NCBI GenBank assembly: GCA_001312325.1
Contig: BBDJ01000001.1
Coordinates: forward strand, 310,001 to 374,000
DNA: 64,000 bases
DNA from: Lysinibacillus pakistanensis
GTDB taxonomy: Bacteria; Bacillota; Bacilli; Bacillales_A; Planococcaceae
Direction of reading: 5' to 3'
The notes under the pieces are model-generated. The model was not told where the DNA came from. It was given only the letters and a program-made list of their open reading frames with translations, and did not search any database. Below, one piece after another: positions 1-9,603 of this stretch; position 1 is the first letter of the stretch; each line of letters starts with the position of its first letter. The translations under genes and the position numbers were made by a program.

Positions 1-447
1 AAGCTTAATTTGTCGATCTGGATATAGTGGTGTGAGAGCAGGGAAATGCACACGTTCTTTTGCTACTTCAGGATCTTCACCATTCACCGCATCCACTTGT
101 AATAGCCCGTAATAGCGTTCATTTTCTTTAGGTGGACGTACCTTACCTGACACCTTGTCCCCATTACGTAGGTCAAAGCGGCGAATTTGTGATGCCGAAA
201 TATAAATATCCTCTTTACTAGGAGAGTAGTTAATTGGTCGAAGGAAGCCAAAGCCTTCTTGCGAAACAATTTCAAGTACGCCTTCCATAAAGAAATAGCC
301 CTCTTGCTCTGAACGCGTTTTCAAAATAGCAAATATCAATTCCTTTTTCGTTAGCTTGCTATAATATGAAATTTTATATTGGCGTGCAAGGGCGTAAAGC
401 TCTTTTAACGTCATGTTTTCTAATTGAGCGATTGTCAATGCAGACAT
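1..447 (-). CDS. rho: Transcription termination factor Rho (N-terminal part, runs off the left edge)
   Basis: Rho is the RNA-dependent hexameric ATPase that ends transcription and suppresses antisense RNA. The 149 codons present read without a break from ATG at 447, preceded by a TGGAG ribosome site. They cover the Rho N-terminal helical domain (TLKELYALAR, residues 14-23) and the cold-shock-like RNA-binding domain (GFGFLRP, then DIYISASQIRRF). The ATPase core lies outside the window. Its place downstream of glpX and murZ on the same strand matches the B. subtilis order. Identification rests on motifs and gene order and is firm. Confidence 0.95.
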   Translation of the reverse strand, partial: MSALTIAQLENMTLKELYALARQYKISYYSKLTKKELIFAILKTRSEQEGYFFMEGVLEIVSQEGFGFLRPINYSPSKEDIYISASQIRRFDLRNGDKVSGKVRPPKENERYYGLLQVDAVNGEDPEVAKERVHFPALTPLYPDRQIKL

Positions 448-662
448 ATGCACAACTCCAGTCTTTTTCAAAATATAATACTTTAATGGGGTTATCATGG
501 AAGTTATTTTTACGAAAGGCTTTGTTTTCAAGTTATTATTTTCCATAGCTATTAGCGTTTTTTTACTAAAATTCAAAACTACGGATATTACTTCAATTGT
601 AAAACAATGAAGCATAACATAGCCTTATGAAACTAAGGGATGGTTTAAAATTTAGAAGAAGG

Positions 663-689
663 TACCTAGCGCAAAAGATGCACTAGGTA
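663..689 (-). terminator. Hairpin after glpX
   Basis: A 7-bp stem (TACCTAG/CTAGGTA) with further pairing inside lies between glpX and rho on the transcribed strand. The following T tract is weak, so it may only partly stop transcription into rho. Confidence 0.5.
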
Positions 690-716
690 TATTTTAGAAG
701 AAATCTTTATTTATAG

Positions 717-1667
717 CTAGGTTTTTTTATCAAGTGCGTGACGACCTTCTACAAAACGCACAGTTCCCGATTTAGCTCGCATAACAACTGAATGCGTTAA
801 AGCGTAGGCACCTTTATATTGAACACCCTTTAACAGCTCACAATCTGTTACTGCTGTTGCTGCAAAAATAGCATCATCGCCTTTAACTAGGTCATCTAAG
901 TATAGCACTTTTTCTACGTCAACACCCATTTTTTTGCAACGCTCTAACTGTTCTTCGTCCTCTGGTACTAGCTTCGCTTGGAAGTCTCCGCCTAGACATT
1001 TTAATGCTACAGCCGCAATAACACCCTCAGGGGCACCGCCTGTACCAAACATAATATCAATGCCAGTTTCATCAAAAGCAGTATTAATTGCAGCGCCAAC
1101 ATCACCATCTTGAATAAATTTAATACGTGCACCAGCTTCTCGAATCTCATCTACTATTGCTTGGTGGCGTGGTCGATCTAAAAGTGTAGCTACCACATCT
1201 GAAATATCTTTATTTTTAGCTTTAGCTACTTGTAATAAATTATAAGTAACAGAAGCGTTAATATCGACTTTACCCGCTGCTTCTGGTCCTACAGCAATTT
1301 TCTCCATATACATATCAGGTGCATTTAACAAATTACCTTTATCAGCAATCGCCAGTACTGTCATAGCACCATTTGTACCTTTTGCCACAATATTTGTACC
1401 TTCTAATGGGTCGACCGCAATATCTACTTGAGGACCTCCATTACGTAAGCCAAGTTCCTCACCAATATAAAGCATTGGTGCTTCGTCCATTTCGCCTTCA
1501 CCTATTACTACTGTAGCATGCATTGGAATTGTATCGAACATGGCGCGCATCGCAGTTGTTGCTGCATCATCTGCCTCAATTTTCAAACCGCGACCCATCC
1601 ATTTACCAGATGCTATTGCTGCTGCCTCTGTTACTCGTACTACTTCCATCGATAAACTACGTTCCAT
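717..1667 (-). CDS. glpX: Fructose-1,6-bisphosphatase class II
   Basis: Hydrolyses fructose-1,6-bisphosphate to fructose-6-phosphate in gluconeogenesis. The class II signature DPLEGTN is visible, along with the conserved [11 protein letters not shown] segment and GTGGAPEG. I place the start at 1667 ([10 protein letters not shown]), because GGGAGG sits a suitable distance upstream; an in-frame ATG ten codons earlier has no such site. The last codons run through a 7-T tract at 722-728. If one base there is extra, the protein would end a few residues later at 707. It lies between murZ and rho on one strand, as in B. subtilis (ywjI). Confidence 0.93.
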   Translation of the reverse strand: MERSLSMEVVRVTEAAAIASGKWMGRGLKIEADDAATTAMRAMFDTIPMHATVVIGEGEMDEAPMLYIGEELGLRNGGPQVDIAVDPLEGTNIVAKGTNGAMTVLAIADKGNLLNAPDMYMEKIAVGPEAAGKVDINASVTYNLLQVAKAKNKDISDVVATLLDRPRHQAIVDEIREAGARIKFIQDGDVGAAINTAFDETGIDIMFGTGGAPEGVIAAVALKCLGGDFQAKLVPEDEEQLERCKKMGVDVEKVLYLDDLVKGDDAIFAATAVTDCELLKGVQYKGAYALTHSVVMRAKSGTVRFVEGRHALDKKT

Positions 1668-1762
1668 GATTGTTTTGCCTCCCGTTATCGGCATAGATCT
1701 TTCGCCGAAACATTCAAATTATCTCTATTGTAACATATTTGGTTCGAAACTTTTAGCTCTCA

Positions 1763-3050
1763 TTATTCCTTTGCTTCTGCTACGCGTGCTACATTTGTTT
1801 CACGTCGAATATCAGCGCCTAAATCACGTAATTTTTCAATAAGTGAGCTATAACCACGTTCAATATGATAGATCTCTTGAATTTCCGTTTCACCTTCAGC
1901 TAAAAGACCCGCTAATACGAGCGCAGCACCTGCTCGAAGATCTGTGGCAGTTACAGTTGAGCCATGTAATTTACTAGGACCTGTAATAATAGCTGTATTT
2001 CCCTCTACACGGGCATTGGCATTCATACGTCGAAGTTCATCGATATGCTTAAATCGAGCTGTATAGATTGTATCTGTCACCTTTGAAGAGCCGAACACCT
2101 GAGACATTAAAACAGCAAGTGGCTGCTGAATATCTGTTGGGAATCCAGGATACACTAATGTTTTTACATCAACGGCTTGTAACGTATTGAGATCAGTTTT
2201 AGGGACAAAAATACTTTCCTCTCCGATATCAATCTTGACACCCATTTCACGTAACTTGGCAATAATTGCCTCTAAATGCAATGGAATCACATTATCAATA
2301 GTAATGCCCTCACCAACAGCTGCGGCCATAATCATAAAAGTAGCTGCTTCAATCCGATCTGGAATAATTGTATGTTCCGTACCATGAAGCTCCTCAACAC
2401 CATCAATCCGAATCACACTTGTACCTGCGCCTTTAATATTAGCACCCATATTCGTTAGCAGTGTCGCCACATCAATAATTTCAGGTTCTTTTGCTGCATT
2501 TTCAATAACTGTACGCCCTTTTGCAAGGACAGCGGCCAGCATAATATTTATCGTAGCACCAACACTTGCAACATCTAGATAAATTTTTGCGCCAATTAAT
2601 TCATCCGCACGTAAATAAATTGCTCCATGCTCATTTGTAATCCTTGCTCCTAATGCCTCAAAACCTTTTATATGTTGGTCTATAGGGCGTGGTCCTAAGA
2701 AGCAACCACCAGGTAAACCAATAACAGCTTTTTTAAAGCGTCCAAGCATCGCTCCCATTAAATAATAAGAAGCACGAAGCTTTTTCACATTGCCATTTGG
2801 TAATGGAAGGGCGATCATATCAGTTGGATCAATGGTCATTTTACCATCCTCAAATGTAACTTCCCCACCAATTTCCTCTAATAAAGCCTTTAATGTCCAT
2901 GCATCTGAAATTTCTGGTATCCCTCCAATTGTCACTGGAGAGTTCGCCAAAATTGATGCTGGAATTAAGGCGACTGCACTATTTTTTTGCACCACTAACT
3001 TTAATTGTACCTTTTAGACGATTTTCGCCTGTAATTTTATAAACATCCAT
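1763..3050 (-). CDS. murZ: UDP-N-acetylglucosamine 1-carboxyvinyltransferase (MurA family, second paralogue)
   Basis: Adds enolpyruvate from PEP to UDP-GlcNAc, the first committed step of peptidoglycan synthesis and the fosfomycin target. The catalytic loop is [19 protein letters not shown], with the reactive Cys. Position next to tal and fbaA identifies the MurZ/MurAB paralogue. Start is ATG at 3050 ([11 protein letters not shown]) behind GGGAG. The first ~20 codons are separated from the rest by a 7-T run at 2982-2988. Removing one base restores [13 protein letters not shown], the normal MurA N terminus with its substrate-binding Lys-Asn. Confidence 0.93.
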
Positions 3051-3109
3051 TTTGCGTTCTCCCTCATGATTGGAAAGTAATTTTGCGGATTGCTCACTCT
3101 ATAATCTTA

Positions 3110-3759
3110 TTATTCGCCTTTTCTCTTATTCCAATCCGCTAAAAATCCTTCAATTCCTTTTTCCGTTAATGGATGGTTAAAAAGTTGCTTTAATACTTTA
3201 TAAGGAGTAGTGGAAATATGTGCACCTGCAAGTGCTGCTGCTGTTACATGCTGAGGATGACGAACAGATGCAGCAATAATTTGTGTTTCGATATTGTGAA
3301 TAGTGAATATATCTGCAATTGTTTCAATTAGTTCTACACCATTTTGTCCAATATCATCAAGCGACCGATGAATGGTGATACATATGTAGCACCTGCACGA
3401 GCAGCCATTAATGCTTGATTTGCACTAAAAATTAATGTTACGTTTGTTTTAATACCTTTATCAGCAAAATAGCGACATGCTTCTAATCCAGCGGGCGTCA
3501 TTGGTAGCTTAACTGTTATGTTTGGAGCAATAGCAGCCAATTCTAATCCTTCTTTGATCATACCTTCTGCATCTAGGGCAATGACTTCCCCACTTACCGA
3601 GCCATCTACAAGCTCTGCAATTTCACGAAGACGATCATGGAAAGAAACATTCTCTTCTTTAGCTACTAATGACGGATTTGTTGTAACACCAGATAAAATC
3701 CCCCATGCATGTGCTTCTTTAATCTCTTCAAAGTTTGCTGTATCAATGAAAAACTTCAT
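3110..3759 (-). CDS. tal: Transaldolase / fructose-6-phosphate aldolase family protein
   Basis: Small (~216 residue) transaldolase of the pentose phosphate pathway. [13 protein letters not shown] opens the TIM barrel. [12 protein letters not shown] carries the Schiff-base Lys, and [11 protein letters not shown] and SPFIGRLDD follow. Start is 3759, with AGGAGG just upstream. A single base is missing near 3357-3362, where the frame should read [10 protein letters not shown]. Beyond it the normal C terminus ([12 protein letters not shown] ... [11 protein letters not shown]) continues to the stop at 3110. It lies between murZ and fbaA as in B. subtilis (ywjH). Confidence 0.92.
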
Positions 3760-3961
3760 AATTATTTCCTCCTGATCACTGTTAAGGCTCGACATCAAAA
3801 TGTATTGATTTATAAAGGTGTACTGTTATCGTGAGCCATATAATTGAATTTTTACCAAAATACCATTATTTCAAAAACAAGAGAAGGTCGATAGTTGCAT
3901 CAACACTTCTCTTATATTATGTGTATTCATCTATGCTTTCGTAACATATTAGATGCAAAAA

Positions 3962-4816
3962 TTATGCTTTTTTTGCACTGCCAAATTCACGGATTTTTCC
4001 AATAACCGTTGCTTTAATCGCTTCACGAGCTGGCCCAAGGAATTTACGAGGGTCATAAACAACTTTATCGTTATCAAGAATTTCACGAATTACTTTTGTT
4101 GCAGCAATTTGATTTTCAGTATTGACGTTAATTTTTGCTGTACCTAATGAAATGGAGCGTTGAATATCTTTTGTAGGGATACCTGTACCTCCATGTAAAA
4201 CTAATGGAAGGTCAGCTAATTTCGAGATTTCTTCCATTTCCTTAAAGCCTAAGTTGGGTTCACCTTTGTAAGGACCATGCACAGAGCCAAGTGCTGGTGC
4301 TAGACAATCGATATCAGTTAATTCAACCATTTTGCGGCATTCCTCTGGATCAGCATACATGATACCACCGATGACACCATCCTCATCACCACCAACTGTT
4401 CCAAGCTCTGCTTCAACAGAAACTCCTTTTGAATGTGCATATTCAACCACTTTTGAAGTAATCTCAATATTTTCTTCAAATGGATGATGAGAAGCATCGA
4501 TCATAACAGAAGTAAAGCCAGCATCAATAGCTTCCTTACACTTTTCAAAGCTTGAACCATGATCTAGGTGAATTGCTACAGGAACTGTTGTACCATAAGA
4601 TTCCATTAATCCCTTTACCATGTGAACAACCGAGATAAATCCACCCATATATTTACCTGCGCCTTCAGAAACGCCAAGAATAACTGGAGATTTTTCTTCT
4701 TCCGCTGCTTGTAAAATTGCTTGAGTCCACTCAAGGTTGTTGATGTTGAATTGACCAACCGCATAACCTTCTGCTTTTGCTTTAATTAACATCTCTTTCA
4801 TAGATACTAATGCCAT
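3962..4816 (-). CDS. fbaA: Fructose-bisphosphate aldolase class II
   Basis: Zn-dependent aldolase that cleaves fructose-1,6-bisphosphate into DHAP and glyceraldehyde-3-phosphate. At 284 residues it is full length and unbroken. Visible motifs are HLDHGSS (metal His and catalytic Asp), [20 protein letters not shown] and [14 protein letters not shown] precedes the ATG. A hairpin separates it from spo0F, so it probably has its own promoter; tal and murZ follow on the same strand. Confidence 0.96.
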   Translation of the reverse strand: MALVSMKEMLIKAKAEGYAVGQFNINNLEWTQAILQAAEEEKSPVILGVSEGAGKYMGGFISVVHMVKGLMESYGTTVPVAIHLDHGSSFEKCKEAIDAGFTSVMIDASHHPFEENIEITSKVVEYAHSKGVSVEAELGTVGGDEDGVIGGIMYADPEECRKMVELTDIDCLAPALGSVHGPYKGEPNLGFKEMEEISKLADLPLVLHGGTGIPTKDIQRSISLGTAKINVNTENQIAATKVIREILDNDKVVYDPRKFLGPAREAIKATVIGKIREFGSAKKA

Positions 4817-4875
4817 ACTAAAAATCCTCCTCTTAGGACTATTCTTTCTACATAAATATGCTATTTAATCATAGC

Positions 4876-4919
4876 AAAAACAAAGTAACCTGAAAAGCAT
4901 TTCAGGTTACTTTGTTTTC
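4876..4919. terminator. Strong hairpin between spo0F and fbaA
   Basis: A 17-bp perfect stem starting AACAAAGTAACCTGAAA, with a 4-base loop and T-rich flanks on both sides. On the minus strand TTTTTGCT follows it, which suits an intrinsic terminator for spo0F upstream of the fbaA start. Confidence 0.8.
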
Positions 4920-4936
4920 TGCACGAAAGCGCAGTG

Positions 4937-5048
4937 CAACGTAGCGGCAGTGCCACCGCAGTGTAATGCAGCGCAACGAAGGGTTGTCCCTAAAAAAACT
5001 GGGGCTGTTATTTTCTACGCGAATGCAAAGTCCAACGTAGCGGCAGCG
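4937..5048. repeat. GC-rich degenerate direct repeat
   Basis: CAACGTAGCGGCAG occurs at 4937 and again at 5033. Between them lie related CGCAGTG/GCAGCGCAACG fragments. The block is clearly richer in GC than its surroundings and has no open reading frame of note. It lies in the spo0F-fbaA gap. Nature unknown; it may be a piece of an interspersed repeat. Confidence 0.45.
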
Positions 5049-5214
5049 TCTGTTTTCTAAACAAAACGTACTACAACAAAAAAACAGTTCATGTAACCTT
5101 TTCTATACAAACTCTCTCTTTAAAACAGATTGAAAATTAAATTAGGAAGTAATGAGAATAAGAAACTCTAGAATATCACTACTAAAAACAGGCCGTGTTA
5201 ACCACTGCCTGCTT

Positions 5215-5572
5215 CTAAGATTTTAATACTTTATTTACCTCATCGCGCACTTCAAAAATATCAAAAGGTTTTGTGAAATATCGAATAGCCCCTAAATCTA
5301 ATGCTTCCTGAACGACATCCAGTTCGCCATAGGCAGTCATCATAAATACAGGAAGATGTGGCCATTTCTCTTTTAAACACTTTAAAATTTCTATGCCGTC
5401 CATCCCCGGTATTTTCATATCTAATAGGACACAATCCATTTCCTCTTCAGCATATTTTAGTGCCTCCATGCCGTTAGCAGCCAAATATGTAACATAGCCT
5501 TCCTTTTTTTAATACTTCATTCAAAAGCAAACGAATTCCTTGTTGATCATCGACAATTAGTAATCGTTTCAC
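5215..5572 (-). CDS. spo0F: Sporulation phosphorelay response regulator Spo0F
   Basis: Single receiver domain that takes phosphate from sporulation kinases and passes it to Spo0B. Visible are the acidic pair VDDQQGI near residue 9, the phosphoacceptor Asp in LLDMKIPGMDG, the Thr of MMTAYGE, and the Lys of YFTKPFD. About 119 residues, the normal size for a receiver without an output domain. A GTG start at 5572 follows GGGCGG. A 7-T run at 5504-5510 shifts the frame after EVLK; with six bases it reads EVLKKEGYVTYLAANG. Gene order next to fbaA supports the name. Confidence 0.93.
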
Positions 5573-5728
5573 ATTTCATTCCGCCCTTTTTGAGTTATTA
5601 TTCTTGCACAAAAACTTCCCTTAGTATGTATTATTCTCCTTTATTATCTTAATACCTTCTAGTATTATAAATTATCTGCTTTTGATTTATGGTCCCTTCA
5701 AACATATAATATTGATTGAGGTGGGATT

Positions 5729-6259
5729 ATGTCAAAAATACTAACAACACAACTAAGTGGATTATTACAAAGAATAATACAAAATGAAGAGGATTCTATT
5801 GAAGAAACAGCGCGTTTACTAGCACAAGCAGGGATTGGAGAAGGTAATGTCTATTTCGCATGCTTTGGTGAAATGCAAGTAGTTGAACTAAATGCATGCC
5901 ATGCTGTAGAACGTTTTACCAAGCTAGCACCTTGGACAAAGGAAACTGTGCTTACAGAGGCTGATCGGGTATGCATTTTTACCCGTAGTGCAGAAGATAA
6001 AGAAGCTATTGCTTTAGCACAGCAACTCAATGATCAATTTATTCCATTCGCAGCTGTTGCTTGTGAAGTAGCTGATTCTCAAAATTCACTAGCGGAATTA
6101 GCCTATACGTATATTTCAACACGCGTACGAGGTGGTTTATTACCAAATGATTTAGGTGAGCGTATCGTAATTCCACATGCTATTGCTGCCCTTTTTATTT
6201 ATGAAGCTGTAAAAATGGCTTATGATGAAATGCTTGGTATGAATGACGAAGAATTGTAA
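5729..6259 (+). CDS. ywjG: DUF2529 family protein YwjG
   Basis: 176-residue cytoplasmic protein of unknown function. It matches B. subtilis YwjG by position (between pyrG and spo0F, opposite strand) and by general sequence. The fold is probably SIS-like: a helix-rich N terminus, then alternating strands (VYFACFGEM, RVCIFTRSAED) and VIPHAIAALFIYEAVKMAYDEM. GAGGTGG precedes the ATG. It converges on pyrG with a shared terminator. I infer no enzymatic role. Confidence 0.82.
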   Translation: MSKILTTQLSGLLQRIIQNEEDSIEETARLLAQAGIGEGNVYFACFGEMQVVELNACHAVERFTKLAPWTKETVLTEADRVCIFTRSAEDKEAIALAQQLNDQFIPFAAVACEVADSQNSLAELAYTYISTRVRGGLLPNDLGERIVIPHAIAALFIYEAVKMAYDEMLGMNDEEL

Positions 6260-6283
6260 AGAAGCAATTATGAAATATCCTTC

Positions 6284-6323
6284 AAAAAAAGAGTTGCCTC
6301 AGCATTTGAGACAACTCTTTTTG
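6284..6323. terminator. Bidirectional terminator between ywjG and pyrG
   Basis: Stem AAAGAGTTG.CTCA pairs with TGAG..AACTCTTT, with an A-run before and a T-run after, placed between two convergent genes. Confidence 0.9.
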
Positions 6324-6325
6324 CA

Positions 6326-7919
6326 TTATTTAAATGTTGCACCGATAAAATCTCGGAACAATGGTTGTGGACGATTTGGACGTGAAACAAATTCAGGATG
6401 GAATTGACAAGCTACGAAGAAATTATTATCTGGTAATTCAATTATTTCCACTAACTTACCATCAGGGCTTGTACCTGAGAAGACAAGACCTGCAGCTTCC
6501 ATAGCTTCACGATACTCATTGTTAAATTCATAGCGATGACGGTGACGTTCATAAACAAGTTCTTTCCCATATGCATTCTTTGCTTTTGAGCCATCTTTTA
6601 ACTTACATGGATATAAGCCTAAACGCAATGTACCACCAATATCAACATTATCATTTTGATCTGGTAAGAAATCAATAATAGGATAATCTGTTTTTGCATC
6701 AAGCTCTGTAGAATGTGCACCCTTTAAGCCAAGTACGTTACGAGCAAATTCTACTGTTGCCAGTTGCATACCTAGGCAAATACCTAAGAATGGTACATTA
6801 TTTTCGCGAGCATATTGTGTCGCTAAAATTTTACCTTCTACTCCACGATCGCCGAAACCACCTGGAACTAAAATAGCATCAGCACCTTTTAATAGCGTAG
6901 CAACATTGTCAGCATCTACATGCTCAGCATTAATCCAGTCAATTTCAATATCTGAATTAAATGCATAGCCTGCATGTTTTAATGCTTCTACAACAGAAAT
7001 GTAAGCATCTTGTAGTTCTACATATTTACCTACTAATGCTACTTTTCGTTTATTTGGTAAGCTCTTCACTTTTGCTACAAGCTCGCGCCATTCTTCCATA
7101 TCCGCTTCTGGTGCTTCAATGCCAAAATGGTCAAGTACGATATCATCAATATCTTGTGCATGTAGGTTTAATGGTACTTCATATAAATGCTCGGCATCAC
7201 GAGATTCAATAATTTCGTGTGGCTGTACATCACAGAATAAAGCTAGTTTTTCTTTCATATCTTGTGGCACTTCTTGCTCTGTGCGGACAACGATAATATT
7301 TGGTTGAATACCTAAAGAACGTAATTCTTTTACAGAGTGTTGAGTTGGCTTTGTTTTAAGCTCACCTGCAGCTTTAATGTAAGGAATAAGCGTACAATGA
7401 ACGTACATTACGTTGTTATGGCCTAAGTTCGTTTTCATTTGGCGAATTGCCTCAAGGAATGGCAATGACTCGATATCCCCTACTGTTCCGCCTACTTCTG
7501 TAATAACTACGTCTGCATTAGTTTCGCGACCAGCTCGTTGAATACGATCTTTGATTTCATTTGTTATATGAGGAATTACTTGTACTGTACCACCATTGTA
7601 ATCTCCGCGGCGTTCTTTTTGTAAAACAGACTGGTAAACACGACCTGACGTTACAGTAGAATGTTTGCCAAGGTTAATATCAATGAATCGTTCATAGTGA
7701 CCTAAGTCAAGGTCAGCCTCTGCGCCATCATCTGTTACGAAAACCTCACCGTGTTGATAAGGACTCATTGTACCAGGGTCAATATTGATATAAGGATCAA
7801 ATTTTTGAATGGTTACTTCTAACCCACGATTTTTTTAATAAACGACCTAAAGATGCCGCTACAATCCCTTTTCCAAGCGATGACACAACCCCGCCTGTTA
7901 CAAAAATATACTTTGTCAT
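6326..7919 (-). CDS. pyrG: CTP synthase
   Basis: Converts UTP to CTP using ATP and glutamine. The N-terminal synthetase domain starts [18 protein letters not shown] (P-loop). The C-terminal class I glutamine amidotransferase has the nucleophile in GICLGMQ and the His/Glu pair in CQFHPEF. ATG at 7919 follows AGGAGG. A 7-T run at 7830-7836 breaks the frame after GRLLK; with six it reads [21 protein letters not shown], joining the rest. The gene is normally essential in rich or minimal medium lacking cytidine, so a true frameshift is unlikely. Confidence 0.95.
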
Positions 7920-8226
7920 AAAAAAAATTCCTCCTTATGATGTTCTAAAAATTGCAAGTAAGAAAAGTGCATATACGCTGTGTTAATAACTAAGTATCTT
8001 AGCGTAAATGTCTCGGTAAAGAAATACTTATACCTAAAAATAAGAAAAGCCGAGAATGTCTACAAAAAAAGTGTAGTCGATTCGAAGCTTAATCGTTTCT
8101 ATCTCTTTTCTACTTTCCTTTTAAAAATTGATTGCTAACATTTATTCAGTCACCGATTACTATACATCATGAAGTATTTGGAACATTTATATTCATGTCA
8201 GTAGTAATTTGGGAGTGTTTAACTGA
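7920..8226. other. pyrG leader / gap
   Basis: About 300 bases upstream of pyrG. It contains several short self-complementary stretches (for example TCTCGG at 8010 with CCGAGA near 8050) and A/T-rich promoter-like sequence. No clear terminator-attenuator pair could be assigned by eye and no gene was seen. Confidence 0.4.
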
Positions 8227-8455
8227 ATCAATTTCGCCTTGGCGTAATTCGTCCAGATTTTGAATTGTGCCCGCACAATTCATTCCTTTGAAAATCCGTG
8301 ACATCCGCCAGAGGCTTTATCTTCATTCAGTAAGTGTTTGGACACTCACTGAAAAGGAACCAATACCGCATTTATCTCACCACCTGTAGAGGTGGGAGTC
8401 TTCTGTATCTGCCGCTATGCTTTCGATACCAAAATATTTGCTGAATGAAGATAAA
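8227..8455 (+). repeat. Multi-hairpin intergenic repeat, copy 1
   Basis: First of five copies of a structured element. Stem I is AATTTCGCC/GGCGTAATT (8230 on). Stem II is GAATTGTGC/GCACAATTC, enclosed by GATTTTGAA..TTTGAAAATC. An outer 15-bp inverted pair, TTTATCTTCATTCAG (8316-8330) and CTGAATGAAGATAAA (8441-8455), closes a domain holding the hairpin CCACCTGTAGAGGTGG. No protein is encoded. It lies between rpoE and pyrG. The GTGGGAGTCTTCT stretch recalls the right ends of IS200/IS605-type elements, so a non-autonomous derivative is one possibility (inference). Confidence 0.8.
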
Positions 8456-8463
8456 GTTAACAA

Positions 8464-8505
8464 CAAAAAAAACGCCCCTCCTGCATAGGTTTGCAGGGGG
8501 AGCGT
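8464..8505 (-). terminator. rpoE terminator
   Basis: GC-rich 13-bp stem (CGCTCCCCCTGCA/TGCAGGAGGGGCG on the minus strand) followed by eight T. A classic intrinsic terminator downstream of rpoE. Confidence 0.92.
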
Positions 8506-8613
8506 ATTACATACACGGTCTTTCTCCTTTTTTTTAAGGAGCCCAAGTAAAAGATTAAACGTAACCGGGATAGAAGTCAAGAATTATTACCACGGGCATA
8601 AAAGAAAGAAAAA

Positions 8614-9163
8614 TTAAATTTCTTCCTCTTCTTCGTCGAATTCCTCATCGTCATCTTCTTCGATAAAGTCTTCATCGATTTCTTCATCAATGTCCTCTAG
8701 TTCCTCATCGTCAAAATCAATGTCTGCTTTATCTTCTTCCTCAACTTCGTCTTCTTCAACAAATTCTTCATAATCTTCATCAAAGTCAATATCTTCTTCA
8801 TCTAGATCCAGATCCTCATCCAAATCATCCTCGTCAAGGGCAGCTTTAGATTTTTTTCTTATGCGTTTTCACAGAAGGAGCTGTCTCTTCCTCAATTTGC
8901 TCAACTTTAAACCATTCGCGTAAACCCCAACCTGTCTCTTGATTGTATAAGAAGCGACCATCTACATTCATATCTGTGTAAAATTGTAGTAGGCGTGCTT
9001 TGATTTCTTCATTACTATAGCCTACAAGCTCCTGAATGATTGTTAGTAAGTCATTAAAAGACACTGAGGCACGTTTTTCATTTAAAATTACATAAGCTAA
9101 GTTAATTAACGATTCTTCCGCTAATTGTTCCTTTGTCATTTCACGAAAATTCAATTCGTGCAC
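8614..9163 (-). CDS. rpoE: RNA polymerase delta subunit
   Basis: Gram-positive accessory subunit that aids polymerase recycling and promoter selectivity. The N-terminal winged-helix (HARE-HTH) part includes TKEQLAEESLINLAYVIL and NQETGWGLREWF. The C-terminal ~90 residues are almost all Asp and Glu, as expected for the disordered RNA-mimicking tail. GTG start at 9163 behind AAAGGAAG. A 7-T run at 8851-8857 separates the two parts; with six bases the join reads THKKKSKAALDEDDLD. The downstream terminator and neighbour pyrG agree with B. subtilis. Confidence 0.95.
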
Positions 9164-9300
9164 TTCCTTTCTCTCATCACAATGGACGTTTTTATTGCTT
9201 TATTTTCGGAGCGCAGCAAAAAAAAGACCGCACAAAAGTAACTTTCCATATCATAAGCATAATACCCATTATATACAAAGTTTTATCCTCTTTGCTAGCT

Positions 9301-9459
9301 TCAATTACTGTTTTTTATATCATGTATTTTTTTTATCCCAAGGTAAAATAAATATATAGATAGAATTAGTAAAGGAACAGCGCCAATTTGCTTATTATAC
9401 AGGAAAATAACCCCTAACACTAAAGCTAAAATAATAATGAAGTGAAAAGCTGATTTCAT
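9301..9459 (-). CDS. Small two-helix membrane protein, unknown
   Basis: A 52-codon frame starting MKSAFHFIIILALVLG with GGGGAGG and GAGG upstream of the ATG. Two hydrophobic stretches (FIIILALVLGVIFLY and AVPLLILSIYLFYLGI) surround a short polar NKQIG turn, followed by a basic C-terminal tail (KKIHDIKN). It lies alone between rpoE and icmF on the same strand. No family was recognised. It could be real given the good ribosome site and hydrophobic pattern. Confidence 0.5.
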   Translation of the reverse strand: MKSAFHFIIILALVLGVIFLYNKQIGAVPLLILSIYLFYLGIKKIHDIKNSN

Positions 9460-9504
9460 CCTCTACTGCGCCTCCCCTTTTTTTTACAGTTCTATTATAA
9501 CGAA

Positions 9505-9542
9505 AATAAAAAGAAGTGCCTAATCCTAAGACTAGACACTTA
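9505..9542 (-). terminator. icmF terminator
   Basis: Stem AAGTG.CTA/TAG.CACTT with a T-rich tail on the minus strand, about 60 bases after the icmF stop codon. Confidence 0.8.
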
Positions 9543-9603
9543 AAACTACAGAAGCATTTTATAGAATAAATGCTAATAAGTAAGAGGATATGCACTTTGC
9601 AAA

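Noticed and set aside
8377..8580. 67-codon minus-strand frame in the rpoE-pyrG gap
   Set aside because: It crosses repeat copy 1 and the rpoE terminator and has no family-like sequence.
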